From NCBI GenBank assembly GCA_023897205.1, contig JAHWDD010000001.1, forward strand, positions 6,138,001 through 6,202,000: DNA of 64,000 bases, read 5' to 3'. The notes beneath the pieces were generated by a model that was not told where the DNA came from, did not search any database, and was given only the letters and a program-made list of their open reading frames with translations. Source of the stretch: Exophiala sp. HKRS030 (lineage: Eukaryota; Ascomycota; Eurotiomycetes; Chaetothyriales; Herpotrichiellaceae). The translations under genes and the position numbers were made by a program. Of the stretch, positions 10,659 to 21,666 are shown piece by piece. Within the stretch, counting starts at the first letter, position 1. Each line of letters begins with the position of its first letter.

Positions 10659-12750
10659 TTGAAAGGGTCGAAGCGTCCAAGCGTCCGGCGTGAGAACAAC
10701 AACTCTTTCAGGCTGGACTGCGTCTGACATGGAGGCCAGGGCAGGACCAGTAGTGTCTCCTCATATTTGGTGTTTGAGCTTCCATGTCGCCATTGGTTGT
10801 GAAACCTGCCAGGTACATGAGACTCGTGCTGGGATGAGCATGATTTTTCTCATATACCTGGCTTGTGCCTAGTCGTAGATGTTAAGGTGTAACACATATG
10901 GTCTGTATGTTCTACCCGACAGGACAGGATGCTACAAAGCACAAACAGCCTGGTCGTCCTGGTATAGACTATCGACTTTTGCAACAGCCAGGCCGTTTGG
11001 CACAGCAAGGGTGCCCTCACATCATCTCTACAGTGATGTCAAGACGCAGGGAAGACAGGCCCGAAAGTTGGCAGCTACCTAGCGAGAATGACCTTTTAAG
11101 GTTCGATGTGAGGGCGGGGTGGACTCATTACACGCAAGAAAGGACTCCAGAGCATTTTCTAGGCAAAACGTGCGTTGCCGATCGCCTAATGAACCCTGTA
11201 AGATCCTAGCCAAAGGCCCCAAGCACTCTTGATCCGCTCTTTTCCACGCGTCTCTGCCCGGTTTTCCGTGGCAAGTGGAGTGTCCGGGCTCCGTTTCAAC
11301 TTTCAAAGGAATTGTGAGCCGTTGGAGGCTGGTGAACTGTGGCTGTAGGCCGCTCAAGCTCCCGCCAATTGTAGTTCGTTTGACCTGAAGGCCCAGGGCA
11401 ATATTCAATCGATGACCCTTGGAAGCTGCCGTCATTGAGCTGTTCGGTGAACGAAGTGGTGTCCCACACAAGTCGCTGATATACTTTGCGGTACGGACAA
11501 GACAGTACCGTGTGAAGGTAGAGGGATTTACGAATCCTCTAGGATGAAACCCGTATCACACAGGGACATTTGCTACAGCATTCTCAATACTATACAACCA
11601 TATAGCACGCTGGCACCTATCAAACTACAGTCAACTAGTGACGGCACCAAAGTCGTCCCAATATCCACTCCAGCATCATCAGAGGGCCGTCAATATCGAG
11701 ATGGAATGAAAGAAAGGCACATACGACATGCCGTAATAGAGTTCAGAAAACCGGTTCTGGTTGCACCTTGTCCCTCGTGGTGCGGCGGTGCGTAGAGCTG
11801 CTTGTGTCGAAGTTTGCAGGTCAAGCCACATCGCAAAAAAGTCTCGGTCGACGTCTCGCTACTCCACTTAGTGAGCAACCCCTCCACTTCTACATACCTG
11901 AACCCTGTAACGATGTCCTCATCTCCTGTCAGGTGCGGCATTGTATCATTGACGCTGAAAAAAAGGTGACAGAAACATGAACATGCAGAGATGCCACTGT
12001 CTTGACCTGTCAAAGCTAGGGGTTCTCATGTCGACGAGAGTGCATACGGAAACATACGACTACAAACTCGATCACCGCTCGATATCCGAGTTATATATCT
12101 TCAACGGTTCTTCGAGGTCAGAGCGCCGGAGCTCTGCGAGGCAATTCCAGATGTCATGGTTCAAATTACCATCATTCGTCAGATATACGACCCCTACATT
12201 TCTGGGGAATGCGCCCCCTGTTTGACCAAGACGCGCCTTTCCCAGTCGATGTCATCCAAGTTTCCCATTCCCACTCGCGATTGTCCATTGTATCCTCGAT
12301 CTCCGACTGAGACTGGATGGTAGGTTACCCCTGGATCCTGGTTCATAATCCATCCCAGCATCATTCTATTCGCCGGTTGCCTTCTCTTACAATTAAGCAT
12401 TTGTGCCACATATTGTCCTGGACGACTTGCCTCATCGACCTCTGACGCAATGTCGTCGACTGATTCAAAATCTAGGTCAGCCACAGTGAGGCACCAGCTC
12501 CTTTGTCCCAGAGCAAGCTTCTGTGCAGCCTTCTCCACAAGTCTGGTAATGATAGACGGTGACGTCGTGAAGATTTCCCAGATCAATAGATATGAAATTC
12601 TGTCCTCGCTCTACGCGTCTCTTCTTTTCTTGTTCTCTCAAGTCCATCCTACCAAATTGATACCCCATTGTATTATTATTACCCAAAAGAAACGGTGTGA
12701 AATCGCAGCAAGCATAGCTGTCCAGACAATCTTGTATTCATAACTAGCTG
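10659..12750. other. Intergenic, promoter of the LEA-like gene
   Basis: No gene recognised. The last 150 bp carry a pyrimidine-rich stretch typical of the 5' leader of a strongly expressed fungal gene. Stress-element cores lie at 11879-12332, and a TGACGTC core (ATF/CREB-like) lies near 12560. Confidence 0.5.
11879..12332. promoter_or_regulatory. Cluster of five STRE-like CCCCT/AGGGG cores
   Basis: CCCCT occurs at 11879, 12191, 12215 and 12328, and AGGGG at 12018. Five hits in 454 bp compare with about 0.9 expected. CCCCT is the core bound by Msn2/4-type C2H2 stress activators. It lies 420-870 bp upstream of a LEA-like gene, so stress induction is a reasonable inference, not shown. Confidence 0.4.
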
Positions 12751-15700
12751 ATGACAAGCAACAGACTGTCATCGGCCTCATACGCATATTACTCATTCCC
12801 ACCAACGCCCAGCCGCGAATCCCCTTCTTCCAGTAGAAGAACATCACCAGAAACAGTCCGGAGTTATAAGAGCACAATGCCGTCTCCAGCAGCAGGAAGA
12901 TCGGGCAATGCCCCGGAGACCCCTACCAAGAGCGGCAAGAACCCTGCCTCCTCAAATACTTCCAAGCTTACAGGTAAAGATGCCCCAAAAGGCACCAGTG
13001 CGTCTGGAAGGAAACCTCCTAAACTAGGTGCTTCAAAGGCGACTCCCAAGAAGCCGTCAGACTCTCCTAGCCTTCCTCCTCGGCCGAAGGCCGATGATGA
13101 TGCCAAGGACAAGGCAAGCGACATCGAGTCCGAGGCTGATCAGAAGATCGACTTGAAGGACACGGAGGAGGAGACGGGAGGCAAAGTTAGCCAACCTGGC
13201 AACGACACCGGCGCTGAGAGCACTTCGGTTGCCGACACCAGTGAACTGTCAGAAGCCAACCCCGACCCGGTCCCCGACAGTGATGAGGAAGAGGATGAGA
13301 CTCCTGGCAAGCCCGCCGCAAAGGATGAAGGCACCGAGGAAGAGACTGAAACCGAAGAAGCTGCTCCGGAAACGGATGCGGCTGAAGAAGCAGAAGATGA
13401 GGCCGAAGGCAAAGGCTCCGGAGCTCTCGGCGGCCTCAAGTCGACCGCAAGCGGTGTTACCGGCGGAGCGAAGAAACTCGCAGGACGAGCAAGCGGTGCC
13501 AAGGACACCGCCACCGGAGCTGCTGGCAAAGCCTCCAAAGGCGACGTCAGTGGAGCTGCACAGGATACCCTGGGAGACACCAAAGACACAGCTGAAGACA
13601 CAGCCGGCGATGTCAAAGACACTGCAGAAGACACCGGAAAGGGTGTCAAAGACACTGCTGAGGGTGCCGCCGATGATGTACCCAAGGACACAGATGATCT
13701 GCCTGATGCTGACGAGGCTGCCAAAGGTGTCAAGGACACTGCCGACGATGCCACCAAAGACGCAAAGGATACCGCAGAGGACGCGACTGGCGAGGTCGAG
13801 GACAAAACCAAAGATGTCAAGGACTCTGCAGAGGATGCCGCAGATGATGTCCAGGATAAAGCTGCTGGCGCAAAAGAGACCGCCGAAGGTGCCACTGAAG
13901 GCGCTGAAGACAAAGTCGACGGCGTTAAGGGTACCGCTGAGGATGCTGTAGGCGAAGTTGAGGATAAGGCTGAAGGCGCAAAAGACACTGCTGAAGATGC
14001 AACAGGCGATGTGCAAGACAAGGCAGAAGATTTGAAAGACGACGCAGCTGATCAACTACCTGACTTGTCCTCCCTCAAGGGTCTCAAGGTCTCCGAGAAT
14101 GGGGACATCCTCGATAAGAGCGGAAAAGTCATCGGCAAACTCGAAGAAGGTGACCCAGCCGACCTCGAAGGCTACGAGATTGGCGACGACGGTGAGATCC
14201 TCGATGAGGATGGTGATGTTGTCGGACGTGCAACCATTCTACCCGATCAGGCCAAAGATGTCGCTGATGATGCTGCCGAAGGCGCAGAAGGCGCAGTTGA
14301 CGATGCCAAGGACACCGCAGAAGATGCGAAGGACCAAGCAGAAGATGCCGTCGAGACATACCTCCCGGACATCAAAGTATTAGAAGGTCTTGAAGTTCAA
14401 GAGAACGGAGACATTCTAGACAAGGAAGGTAATACTCTAGGCAAGATCACGGAAGGTGACCCAGCAGACCTCGTCGGCATGACTCTCAACGCCGAAGGTG
14501 AAATACTCGATGAGGATGGTGATGTCGTCGGCCGAGCCGAGACTCTTCCTCAAGAAGTCAAGAAGGACGTCGATGAGGCTGCCGGAGAACTCCCAGGTCT
14601 CGATGCCCTCGAAGGACTGAAGGTATCCGAAGACGGCGCCATCAAAGACGACAAGGGCAACACGCTCGGCAAGATCACAGAAGGTGATCCTGCTGACCTC
14701 GTTGGTCTTCCATTGAACGCCGAAGGTGAGGTTCTTGACGAGGACGGAGACGTCATCGGACGTGCCGAAATTGTGCCCGAAGCCGCAGGTGCTGTTGGTG
14801 AAGCTGGCGAGGACGCCAAGCCCGAATTCGTCCAAGAAGCCCTCGACAAGCTCGAAGGCATTCAAGACCAGCTCAAGCCAGACTTGACCATCGTTGACGG
14901 CCGCAAACTCAACAAGAAGGGCAACATCATCGACGATGAAGGTGAAATCCTCGCCAAACTTGTCGAGGGTGACCCCAAGGAGTGTGCTGGCAAGATTCCC
15001 AACGAGAACGGAGAGATTCTCGACAAAGATGGAAACGTCATTGGCCGAGTTGAAGTCGTCGAAGGCGAAGCTGCTGATGAGGCTATGAAAGAGTTGAATC
15101 CCGAACTAGTCCAGCAACTCGAGGAAGCGCAAGAGGCTGTCGAGGATGCCGAGAAGCAAGCCGAAGAGGCTGCTGATGAAGCGGGTGAAGCAGCCGAAAC
15201 AGCAGAAGGTGCAGCTGATGAAGCAAAGGATGCTGCGGAAGACGCCGAGAAATCCGCTGAACAAGCAGCTCAACCACTCTTCTCGCAACTTGAAGGTCTC
15301 AAAGTCAACAAGAAGGGTGAAGTGCTCAACGAAGACGGAGAGCCAATCGCTCGTCTTTCCGAAGGCTACAAGCTCGACGACGTCAAGGGCAAGAAGATCA
15401 ACGAAAACGGTGAGATTCTTGACAAAGATGGCAATGTCATCGGCAAGGTCGAGTTCATTCCCGAAGCTGTTGAAGAAGGCCTAGTTGAGGTCGAAGAGGC
15501 TGCACCCGAGACACCAGAAACCTCAATCCTGGAGGGCCTCAAGGTGAACAAGAAGGGTCTTGTACTCAACGAAGACGGTGACGAGATCGGCCGCCTCGTC
15601 GATGGTGATCTCTCTGCTGTCGCCGGCAAGAAACTCAATGACAAGGGTGAAGTCCTCGACAAAGACGGAAACGTCATTGGCAAGGTTGAATTGATCGAGC

Positions 15701-17941
15701 AAAAGGGCGAAGACGACGAAGAAGAGGCTGCCGAGGAAGATGATGGTCTCCCACCACTTTCCATCCTCGAAGGTCTGAAGGTCAACAAGTCTGGCAAGAT
15801 CGTTGACCGTGACGGCAACATCGTCGGTGAACTCGTTGAGGGTGATGCCAAGAAGATCTGGAAGGCCGGAGCGCAGGCTGACGACCAAGGTCAATTCTGG
15901 GATAGCAAGGGCCATGTCATCGGCCGTGCAAAGACTCTCCCTCAAGAGGAAGCCGAGGGAGAAGCCGAATTTGCTGGCCTAGAGGGCCTCACTGTTGTCG
16001 CAGACGGATGGGTCGAAGATGAGAACGGCAACCGAGTCGGTCGTATCACTGAAGGTGATGCCAAGAAGCTTGTTGGTCGTGCTGTCGACGAGGACGGCGA
16101 TATTATTGATAAGAAGGGCAACGTCGTCGGCCACGCCGAGCGTTACGAAGAGCCAGAAGCTGAGCCTGAACCAGAACCAGAAGCTGCAGATCTGTCTGAG
16201 CTGAAGGGACTCAAGGTCAACAAGCAGGGCAATGTCATTGGTCCTGATGGCGTGCCAATTGGCCGTCTAGTCGAAGGAAATGCCAAAGAGCTTGCCGGTC
16301 GACCTGTTGATGAGAACGGCCAAGTATGGAATGATCGCGGCGAAGTCGTCGGACGAGTCGAGCTCATTCCCGCCAATGAACGTGAGGCCAAACCCGAGGG
16401 ACCATTTGCTGGTCTTGAAGGTCTCATTGTTGTCAAGGATGGTCTTGTTGAAGATCACGAAGGCAATGTCGTTGGAAAAGTCGTTGAAGGTGACGCGAAG
16501 AAGCTCATCGGCCGCGCTGTGGACGAAGATGGAGACATCATCGACAAGTATGGCAATGTAAAGGGCCATGTCGAGCCATATGAAATCCCTGAAGAGGAAG
16601 TCGTGGAGGCCGATCTCTCGAGTCTCGCAAACAAGACTGTCAATAAGCAGGGCAAGATTGTCGATGAACATGGAACCATCTTCGGCGAAGTTGCCGACGG
16701 GGAACTCAAACACCTCATCGGCAAGAAGGTCGACGGCAAAGGTCAGATCTGGAGCAGTGACGGAAAAGTTATCGGCCACGGTCGTCTCATCGAAGGCGGT
16801 GATGATGGTAGATCTGAAGGACCATTCTCCAACTTTGAATCCACCACTGTCACCAAGGACGGTCTTGTCAAGGATGCCAGCGACCAGATCGTCGGTCGTG
16901 TCACCGAAGGTGATGTCAAGAAACTCGTCGGCCGCAAGGTTGATGACGACGGCGACATCGTTGACAAGAATGGTAACGTCATTGGTAAGGCTGAGCGATG
17001 GGAACCAGAAGAGAAACAACGAGAAGTGTCTCCCATGGCCGGCCTCCGCATCAACAGAGAAGGCGAGGTCCGCGACAAGAACGGCGATGTCATTGGCAAG
17101 CTGACCGATGGCAACCTGCTGGCATGTATCGGCAAAGAGATCAACGACAATGGATATGTTGTCGACCAAGACGGTAACAAGATTGGTGAGGTGACTCTCC
17201 TAGAAAACATTCCTGAAGAGGAAGTGGACGAAGAGGCAACCCCTGAAGAACTCAAGGCCGAAGAGGAGAGAGAGATTGCTAAGAAGATCTCCAACATCAT
17301 CAACCAAACCTTGGAGAAGATGGAACCTATCTGCAAACAGATCACAGATGTAAGTTATGACATTGTCCCCAAACCCTCCCCACACAGAATGCTAACCACC
17401 TTCGCAGCACATCGAAAAGGCAGATCGCACACCGCGCGACGAACTCGACGAGGAGAAACTGGTCGAGAACGTCAAGCCTCTGATCGAAGAAGGCGGCCGC
17501 ATCCTAGGTGAATGCAACGGCGCAATCCGCGGGCTCGATCCCGATGGCCACATCGCGGCACAAGCCAAAGCACGCGCCGCGTCAGGCGAAGCCACACCCG
17601 AAGAGCACCGCGTCGCCGAAGGCCTGAAGGAGCTGACCAGCCAAGTCGTCAAGACGGTCGACAACGCCAAGAAGCGAATCGCAGACATGCCGCATGCGAA
17701 GAAGAAGCTGAATCCGCTCTGGGGTCTACTCACCGAGCCGCTGTTCCAGATCATTGCCGCCGTTGGACTGCTGTTGTCCGGCGTGCTCGGCCTGGTTGGA
17801 AAGCTCCTCAATGCTCTCGGTCTGGGAGGCCTTGTCAATGGTATCCTAGGTGGCTTGGGCGTTGATAAACTGCTCGGCGGTTTGGGTCTGGGCAGTATTG
17901 CGGACAGCCTTGGTCTCGGTGGTGGCAAGAAGAAGAAATAG
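12751..17941 (+). CDS. LEA-like giant protein with 13 DUF3659-type repeats and a DUF6987-like C-terminus
   Basis: A very acidic protein of the fungal 'LEA domain protein' family, probably a stress or structural protein; the molecular role is unknown. Exons are 12751-17349 and 17408-17941 (58-nt intron), giving 1710 residues. Order: a Ser/Pro-rich head; an Asp/Glu-rich part; residues about 230-437 with LEA-type amphipathic repeats built on KDTAEDA; then 13 repeats of about 60-65 residues (residues about 438-1483) with the pattern LEGLKVNKKGxxxDxxGxxIGxLxEGD...GEILDKDGNVIG. After the intron comes a conserved segment (HIEKADRTPRDELDEEKLVENV). It ends in a long Gly/Leu hydrophobic stretch (about 1631-1706) and KKKK. 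Coiled Ala/Glu spacers separate some repeats. The long antisense open frames here come from codon bias. Domain naming is from recognition of the repeat pattern, not a search. Confidence 0.93.
14065..17205 (+). repeat. Thirteen in-gene DUF3659-type repeats
   Basis: Repeats fall into groups by wording. Repeats 1-3 share EGDPADL. Repeats 4-6 share a GEILDKDGNVIG-like ending. Repeats 7-12 alternate two types: GQxW in 7, 9 and 11, and VDEDGDIIDK-like in 8, 10 and 12. Repeat 13 stands alone. Units are about 180-200 bp but diverged at DNA level. Confidence 0.85.
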
Positions 17942-18034
17942 CTGATTCGCCAATTTCTTCAAGACGTGCTGCCTCATGAACGAGCATTCGACGCTGATCA
18001 TGCGGAAGGGTTTCTGCAGAGAGTGGAGGACGTG

Positions 18035-18313
18035 ATGAGGTTGAATGTGGATATCAAGAAGCTGGCTTCATCACGTGCTGCGTCTTCTAGACCTTTTCGA
18101 CCACTCCCTTTCCGGACTCGAGAGGAGGATGGACACCTATATCTCATGTATCAGGAAGGTCGTGATGGAACAAAACGGTCTGGCGGGAAAAGCGGAACGA
18201 TCTTGATTGTCTGGTATATTGTATACTATGTCTCGTTGGGTCTCTGGGGAGTTTTGCTGTTGGGCTACTTGCTTGTCTTCGCAAGTTATGTTTACACAGG
18301 TTTTACGCAATGA
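18035..18313 (+). CDS. Possible small membrane protein downstream of the LEA-like gene
   Basis: A 92-codon ATG frame lies within the expected 3' untranslated region of the LEA-like gene, starting 93 nt after its stop. The frame is open from 17966 but without an ATG there. The N-terminal half is basic. Residues about 60-85 form one hydrophobic span (IVWYIVYYVSLGLWGVLLL and following), long enough to cross a membrane. There is no recognised family. It could be a chance frame in a 3' UTR or the last exon of something not resolved here. The opposite strand carries the convergent nitronate monooxygenase further on. Confidence 0.2.
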   Translation: MRLNVDIKKLASSRAASSRPFRPLPFRTREEDGHLYLMYQEGRDGTKRSGGKSGTILIVWYIVYYVSLGLWGVLLLGYLLVFASYVYTGFTQ

Positions 18314-18561
18314 TGGTATCCTAAAATTTGTGCTTTTGGCATTTTCTACCGTTTGGGTAATAATTAGTTAGGATAGGACTTTGAAATCAAAAGCTTTTCA
18401 TAATTATCTTTTTAGCCCTTCACGTTTTCCTTAGTTGCTAGCTATTCGAAGCGGTCTTCGGCTTTATTGTTGTGAGCTCATACGTGAAGCGCACGTTCGC
18501 GTAGGCGAAGATATCCCTAGATTTCACGTCCAGATCGTGATGCAGATAGTACGATCGCTCC

Positions 18562-20051
18562 TTATAGCTTGGGTGACGCTTTCAAATACCCGCCCGCTGA
18601 GCCGAGGACTCTGACCGTCTCATCCATCATCTCCTTGACGATCTCACCAGCCGTCTGGCCCGGCGTATTGACCAAGCCGGACACTTGTCCCATCGGTCTA
18701 GAACGAGGAGAGAATGTGTCAATTTCCACTCGTCTGAATTAGGTATGACAGTTCACTTACCTCAACGTCGACTGATCCTCGATCTCCTCGGTCAATCGGT
18801 TCTCCTTCTCCAGTACCTCCATTTCATGATACAGCGGGATGATACCTTTGGCCTGCAAGTCTTTGATCTCCTGGGCGCGTTCGGTCTCCCAGTGCTTGAC
18901 GTACGGTGTGGCCAGAGCCCGTAATGGTCGACCTGTCCAGATCGTCGATTTGATCGTCGAGTCGAAATCCGCATCGATGATGCTGTCAATAGTACGTCGT
19001 TAATATGAGTTCTTTGCTCGAGGAGACAATGCTGTGGTTGTCCGAATAGAAACAACTTACGCCTTCTTGGCCACTTCAGGTGCGCCGGACTCTTTGGCCG
19101 TCACGAACCGAGTTCCAACCCATACCGCGCTGGCGCCTAGCATCAGTGCGGCGGCGATGCCTCGTCCATCGTAGATGCCTCCTGCTGCAACGACCACGAC
19201 AGGCTGGCCGGTCAGTGGTGATGTGTACCTTTTACAGATGTCTGCGACAGCGGGGATGAGCACACTTTGAAAACAAGGAAGTAAATGTTAGCTTGTCCTA
19301 GATCTTGAAGAGTTTTGTGATCGTGAGAATGTGTGTAGCGACATGATGCCATTCTTACCTTGTTGCAGTGTCGCCGGTATGGCCACCGGCCTCTCCGCCC
19401 TGCGCAACGACAATATCTGCACCTGCCTGGCATACTTTGTGCGCGTGCTTGGGATGGCCGATCATGTTGGCGTAGAGAATTCCATTCTTATGCAGCTTCT
19501 CGATGATATGTTTCGGTGCAACCCCGACGGCCGAGACGAAGACCTTGGCTTTCTCCTCGATGATAATGTCCACTAACTGATCCAGCGACCCTTTTGTATA
19601 GTCAAGCTGAATGAAATCAAAATGTCACTGAGTGAGTTGATGCCATTGATATGATATCAAGGAAGAGGACAAGGCTGAGACTTACATTCGTTTTCCTTGC
19701 ATTACCTCCGACCTGAGGGATGAGAAGATCAACCCCGAAAGGTAGAGATGGATCATTCAGAGTTTCCTTTGTAGCATGTCAGCCACTGTCAGCCCAGATC
19801 CAAAATCGGCATTCTCTCGTGACGACGTTTGAGAAGGAGATTCTGGTTTGAAATATGGCGCCGCTCACCTTCAATTCCTTGATCATGTCTCTCAGCATTT
19901 GCGGTGTATAGCCGACTCCTCCGATGACACCAAGACCTCCAGCATTGGACACAGCAGCCGCTAGTGGCGCGCCTGAAGTCTGACCCATGCCTGCCAGCAG
20001 GATGGGATGCTTGATTCCCAGTAATTGGGTTGCTGTTGTTGTTACGGACAT
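18562..20051 (-). CDS. Nitronate monooxygenase (2-nitropropane dioxygenase family)
   Basis: An FMN-dependent TIM-barrel enzyme that oxidises alkyl nitronates to carbonyl compounds and nitrite, detoxifying nitro compounds such as propionate-3-nitronate. Six exons: 19869-20051, 19686-19766, 19359-19606, 19061-19264, 18761-18982 and 18562-18697, giving 357 residues. All junctions keep frame with GT/AG ends. Motifs: HPILLAGMGQTSGAPLAAAVSNAGGLGVIGG at the N-terminus (flavin-binding strand), FGVDLLIPQ, AVGVAPKHIIEKLHKNGI, the catalytic-base block AQGGEAGGHTGDTAT (His about 164), the phosphate-binding VVAAGGIYDGRGIAAALMLGA and VWVGTRF. The C-terminal helix ends SPKL. It is convergent with the LEA-like gene and divergent from the acetyltransferase. 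Length and motifs match the class I fungal enzymes. Confidence 0.94.
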
Positions 20052-20820
20052 GTTTGCTTTGATGGATTGTATCTCTAGCAAGCTCGAATGGAGTTTTAAG
20101 TGAAAAGAATGGAAAAGGATAAGGGGAAGTGCAAATACTTGTCCAGCAAGCCGCGAAGGATCTGGTGAGGACGCGGCAGATCGGACTGAACAACCTACTT
20201 CAGTAGTCTTTCGTTTCCTGGATGTAAGCACAAAGTGGAGGCCCGCGCGTAAGACGGTGCTGAATGTTAGGCAAAGACTTTAAAGCCGTTGGCTGTTTAG
20301 CAACGTTGCAATGGCATTACAAGTTGTCGGCAATGGAAGGCGTCCTTCTAATTCCGCCTTTTAAGGTGGAATATTGAGATCTCTTTAACTCATCAGCCGA
20401 GAATCCTGTCTGACTCGGGCATCAGCAAATCTCTCAGATAACTGCCGAGGTTTATTGTTGTATGATGGAGATAACATTCAAGGTTTGGGGAAATATTTAC
20501 TCTGGCACTCTCTGGTGTGCGGAGTGGCTGGCCTACCCCAGAGCTCATAAACTGACCAACGGCATATCAGGATTCCGGACTCGAGTGCCTACGGATAGAT
20601 GCCTAGGCAGATTTGGATTTAGCTGGCAAGGCACTCGCGTTTAATTCCGCTGACGCCGCCGTCGCCTCCAAGCCGCCGCCATAGGGAATTGATTGCTCTG
20701 GACATCGGACAGCGACACTTTGCTCAAAGGATGAGGCTCGAAAACATAGTGGAACGAATCATCTTCGATGTGGAATGATAAAGTGCTTCGGCCTCAGGTA
20801 TAAGTCTTTGTTGTTCAATC
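20052..20820. other. Divergent promoter region between nitronate monooxygenase and GNAT gene
   Basis: No coding feature or RNA gene seen. The 769 bp serve both divergent genes. No clear TATA box or clustered regulatory core was noticed. Confidence 0.5.
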
Positions 20821-21666
20821 ATGCAATTGACGGATGTTAAATATCTTTCCGCGAATGATTCCCAGAGCGCCAGCATTGACATCGGTGCGATTGTGCAATC
20901 CTTCTCGTTGTCCAGTCCGCTTGGGGCTCTACGTTATACAAACATCCCTTCGGATGAATTTAGACAGTGGATCACAAAAGGAATCAAGGCCGATCTCGAC
21001 CACGAATTCTCTTATCCACGCATCAGAGACTTTGATTCAGATGGTTTGGGGTTCAATGTTGTCCGGTATGAAGGCCTCGTCATCCGAGACCTTGACCTAC
21101 AAAAGTTGTCGACAGAAGATACAAGGCAATTAGTGTCAGGTCAAGGTCGAGTTATCGCGCATGCCTCGTTCTTGTATCACCCAGCTCATGAAAAGAAGGA
21201 CACAAAACCAGCCACGAAACAGGAGACAGATTTTCTCTCAGCTCCTGATCCTGACGATGAGCTTCCACTTCCTGGTCATCGCGAATTACACAACTACTGG
21301 AACAATGCAGTTGAGACGGCACTGAAAGCAGAGTTCGGTGGTCTACACTGCTTCGAGGTTCGAGAATTGAGCGTTCTAGCTCCAACGCATTGGCGGAAAG
21401 GTATTGCCAGCAAGCTTCTCCAATGGATATTCCCGTATGCGGAACGGCTTGGTATACCTGTGGTTCTCGCTGCTACCCCGGCTGGCTATCCACTGTACCT
21501 CAAGCACGGGTTCGTGGATGTTAGTGGTAAGAATGGTATTGTTGAGTGTGACATGGCCCAATGGGGTGGTGCTGGTGTTCACAGACATGTGTTAATGACA
21601 AGGGCGTCCACAAAAGAAGCAGCGAAAGGGTCAGATACTACAGGGACCGATGCTTCTGCGGCATGA
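20821..21666 (+). CDS. GNAT-family N-acetyltransferase
   Basis: A single-exon gene of 281 residues, predicted to transfer acetyl from acetyl-CoA to an amine; the substrate is unknown. The acetyl-CoA-binding motif A is VRELSVLAPTHWRKGIASKLLQW (about residues 181-204), with the loop W-R-K-G-I-A in place of the R/Q-x-x-G-x-G/A consensus. Motif B follows as IPVVLAATPAGYPLYLKHGFVDV, the usual 'Y..GF' of GNAT enzymes. Before it comes a HASFLYHPAHEKKD strand with an acidic insert (DPDDELPLPG). The tail is low-complexity Ser/Thr/Ala. It is typical of the many uncharacterised fungal acetyltransferases related to puromycin or polyamine acetylases. The start is the first ATG of the frame. Class is sure, substrate is not. 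Confidence 0.88.
   Translation: MQLTDVKYLSANDSQSASIDIGAIVQSFSLSSPLGALRYTNIPSDEFRQWITKGIKADLDHEFSYPRIRDFDSDGLGFNVVRYEGLVIRDLDLQKLSTEDTRQLVSGQGRVIAHASFLYHPAHEKKDTKPATKQETDFLSAPDPDDELPLPGHRELHNYWNNAVETALKAEFGGLHCFEVRELSVLAPTHWRKGIASKLLQWIFPYAERLGIPVVLAATPAGYPLYLKHGFVDVSGKNGIVECDMAQWGGAGVHRHVLMTRASTKEAAKGSDTTGTDASAA

Noticed and set aside
13140..14055. Long antisense frames (up to about 290 codons) opposite the LEA-like gene
   Set aside because: They mirror the repetitive, biased codon use of the sense gene; their protein is low-complexity Ser/Ala and has no domain.
16267..17345. Antisense frames of 200-300 codons opposite the DUF3659-type repeats
   Set aside because: Same repeat and codon-bias artefact; the sense strand carries the conserved repeats.
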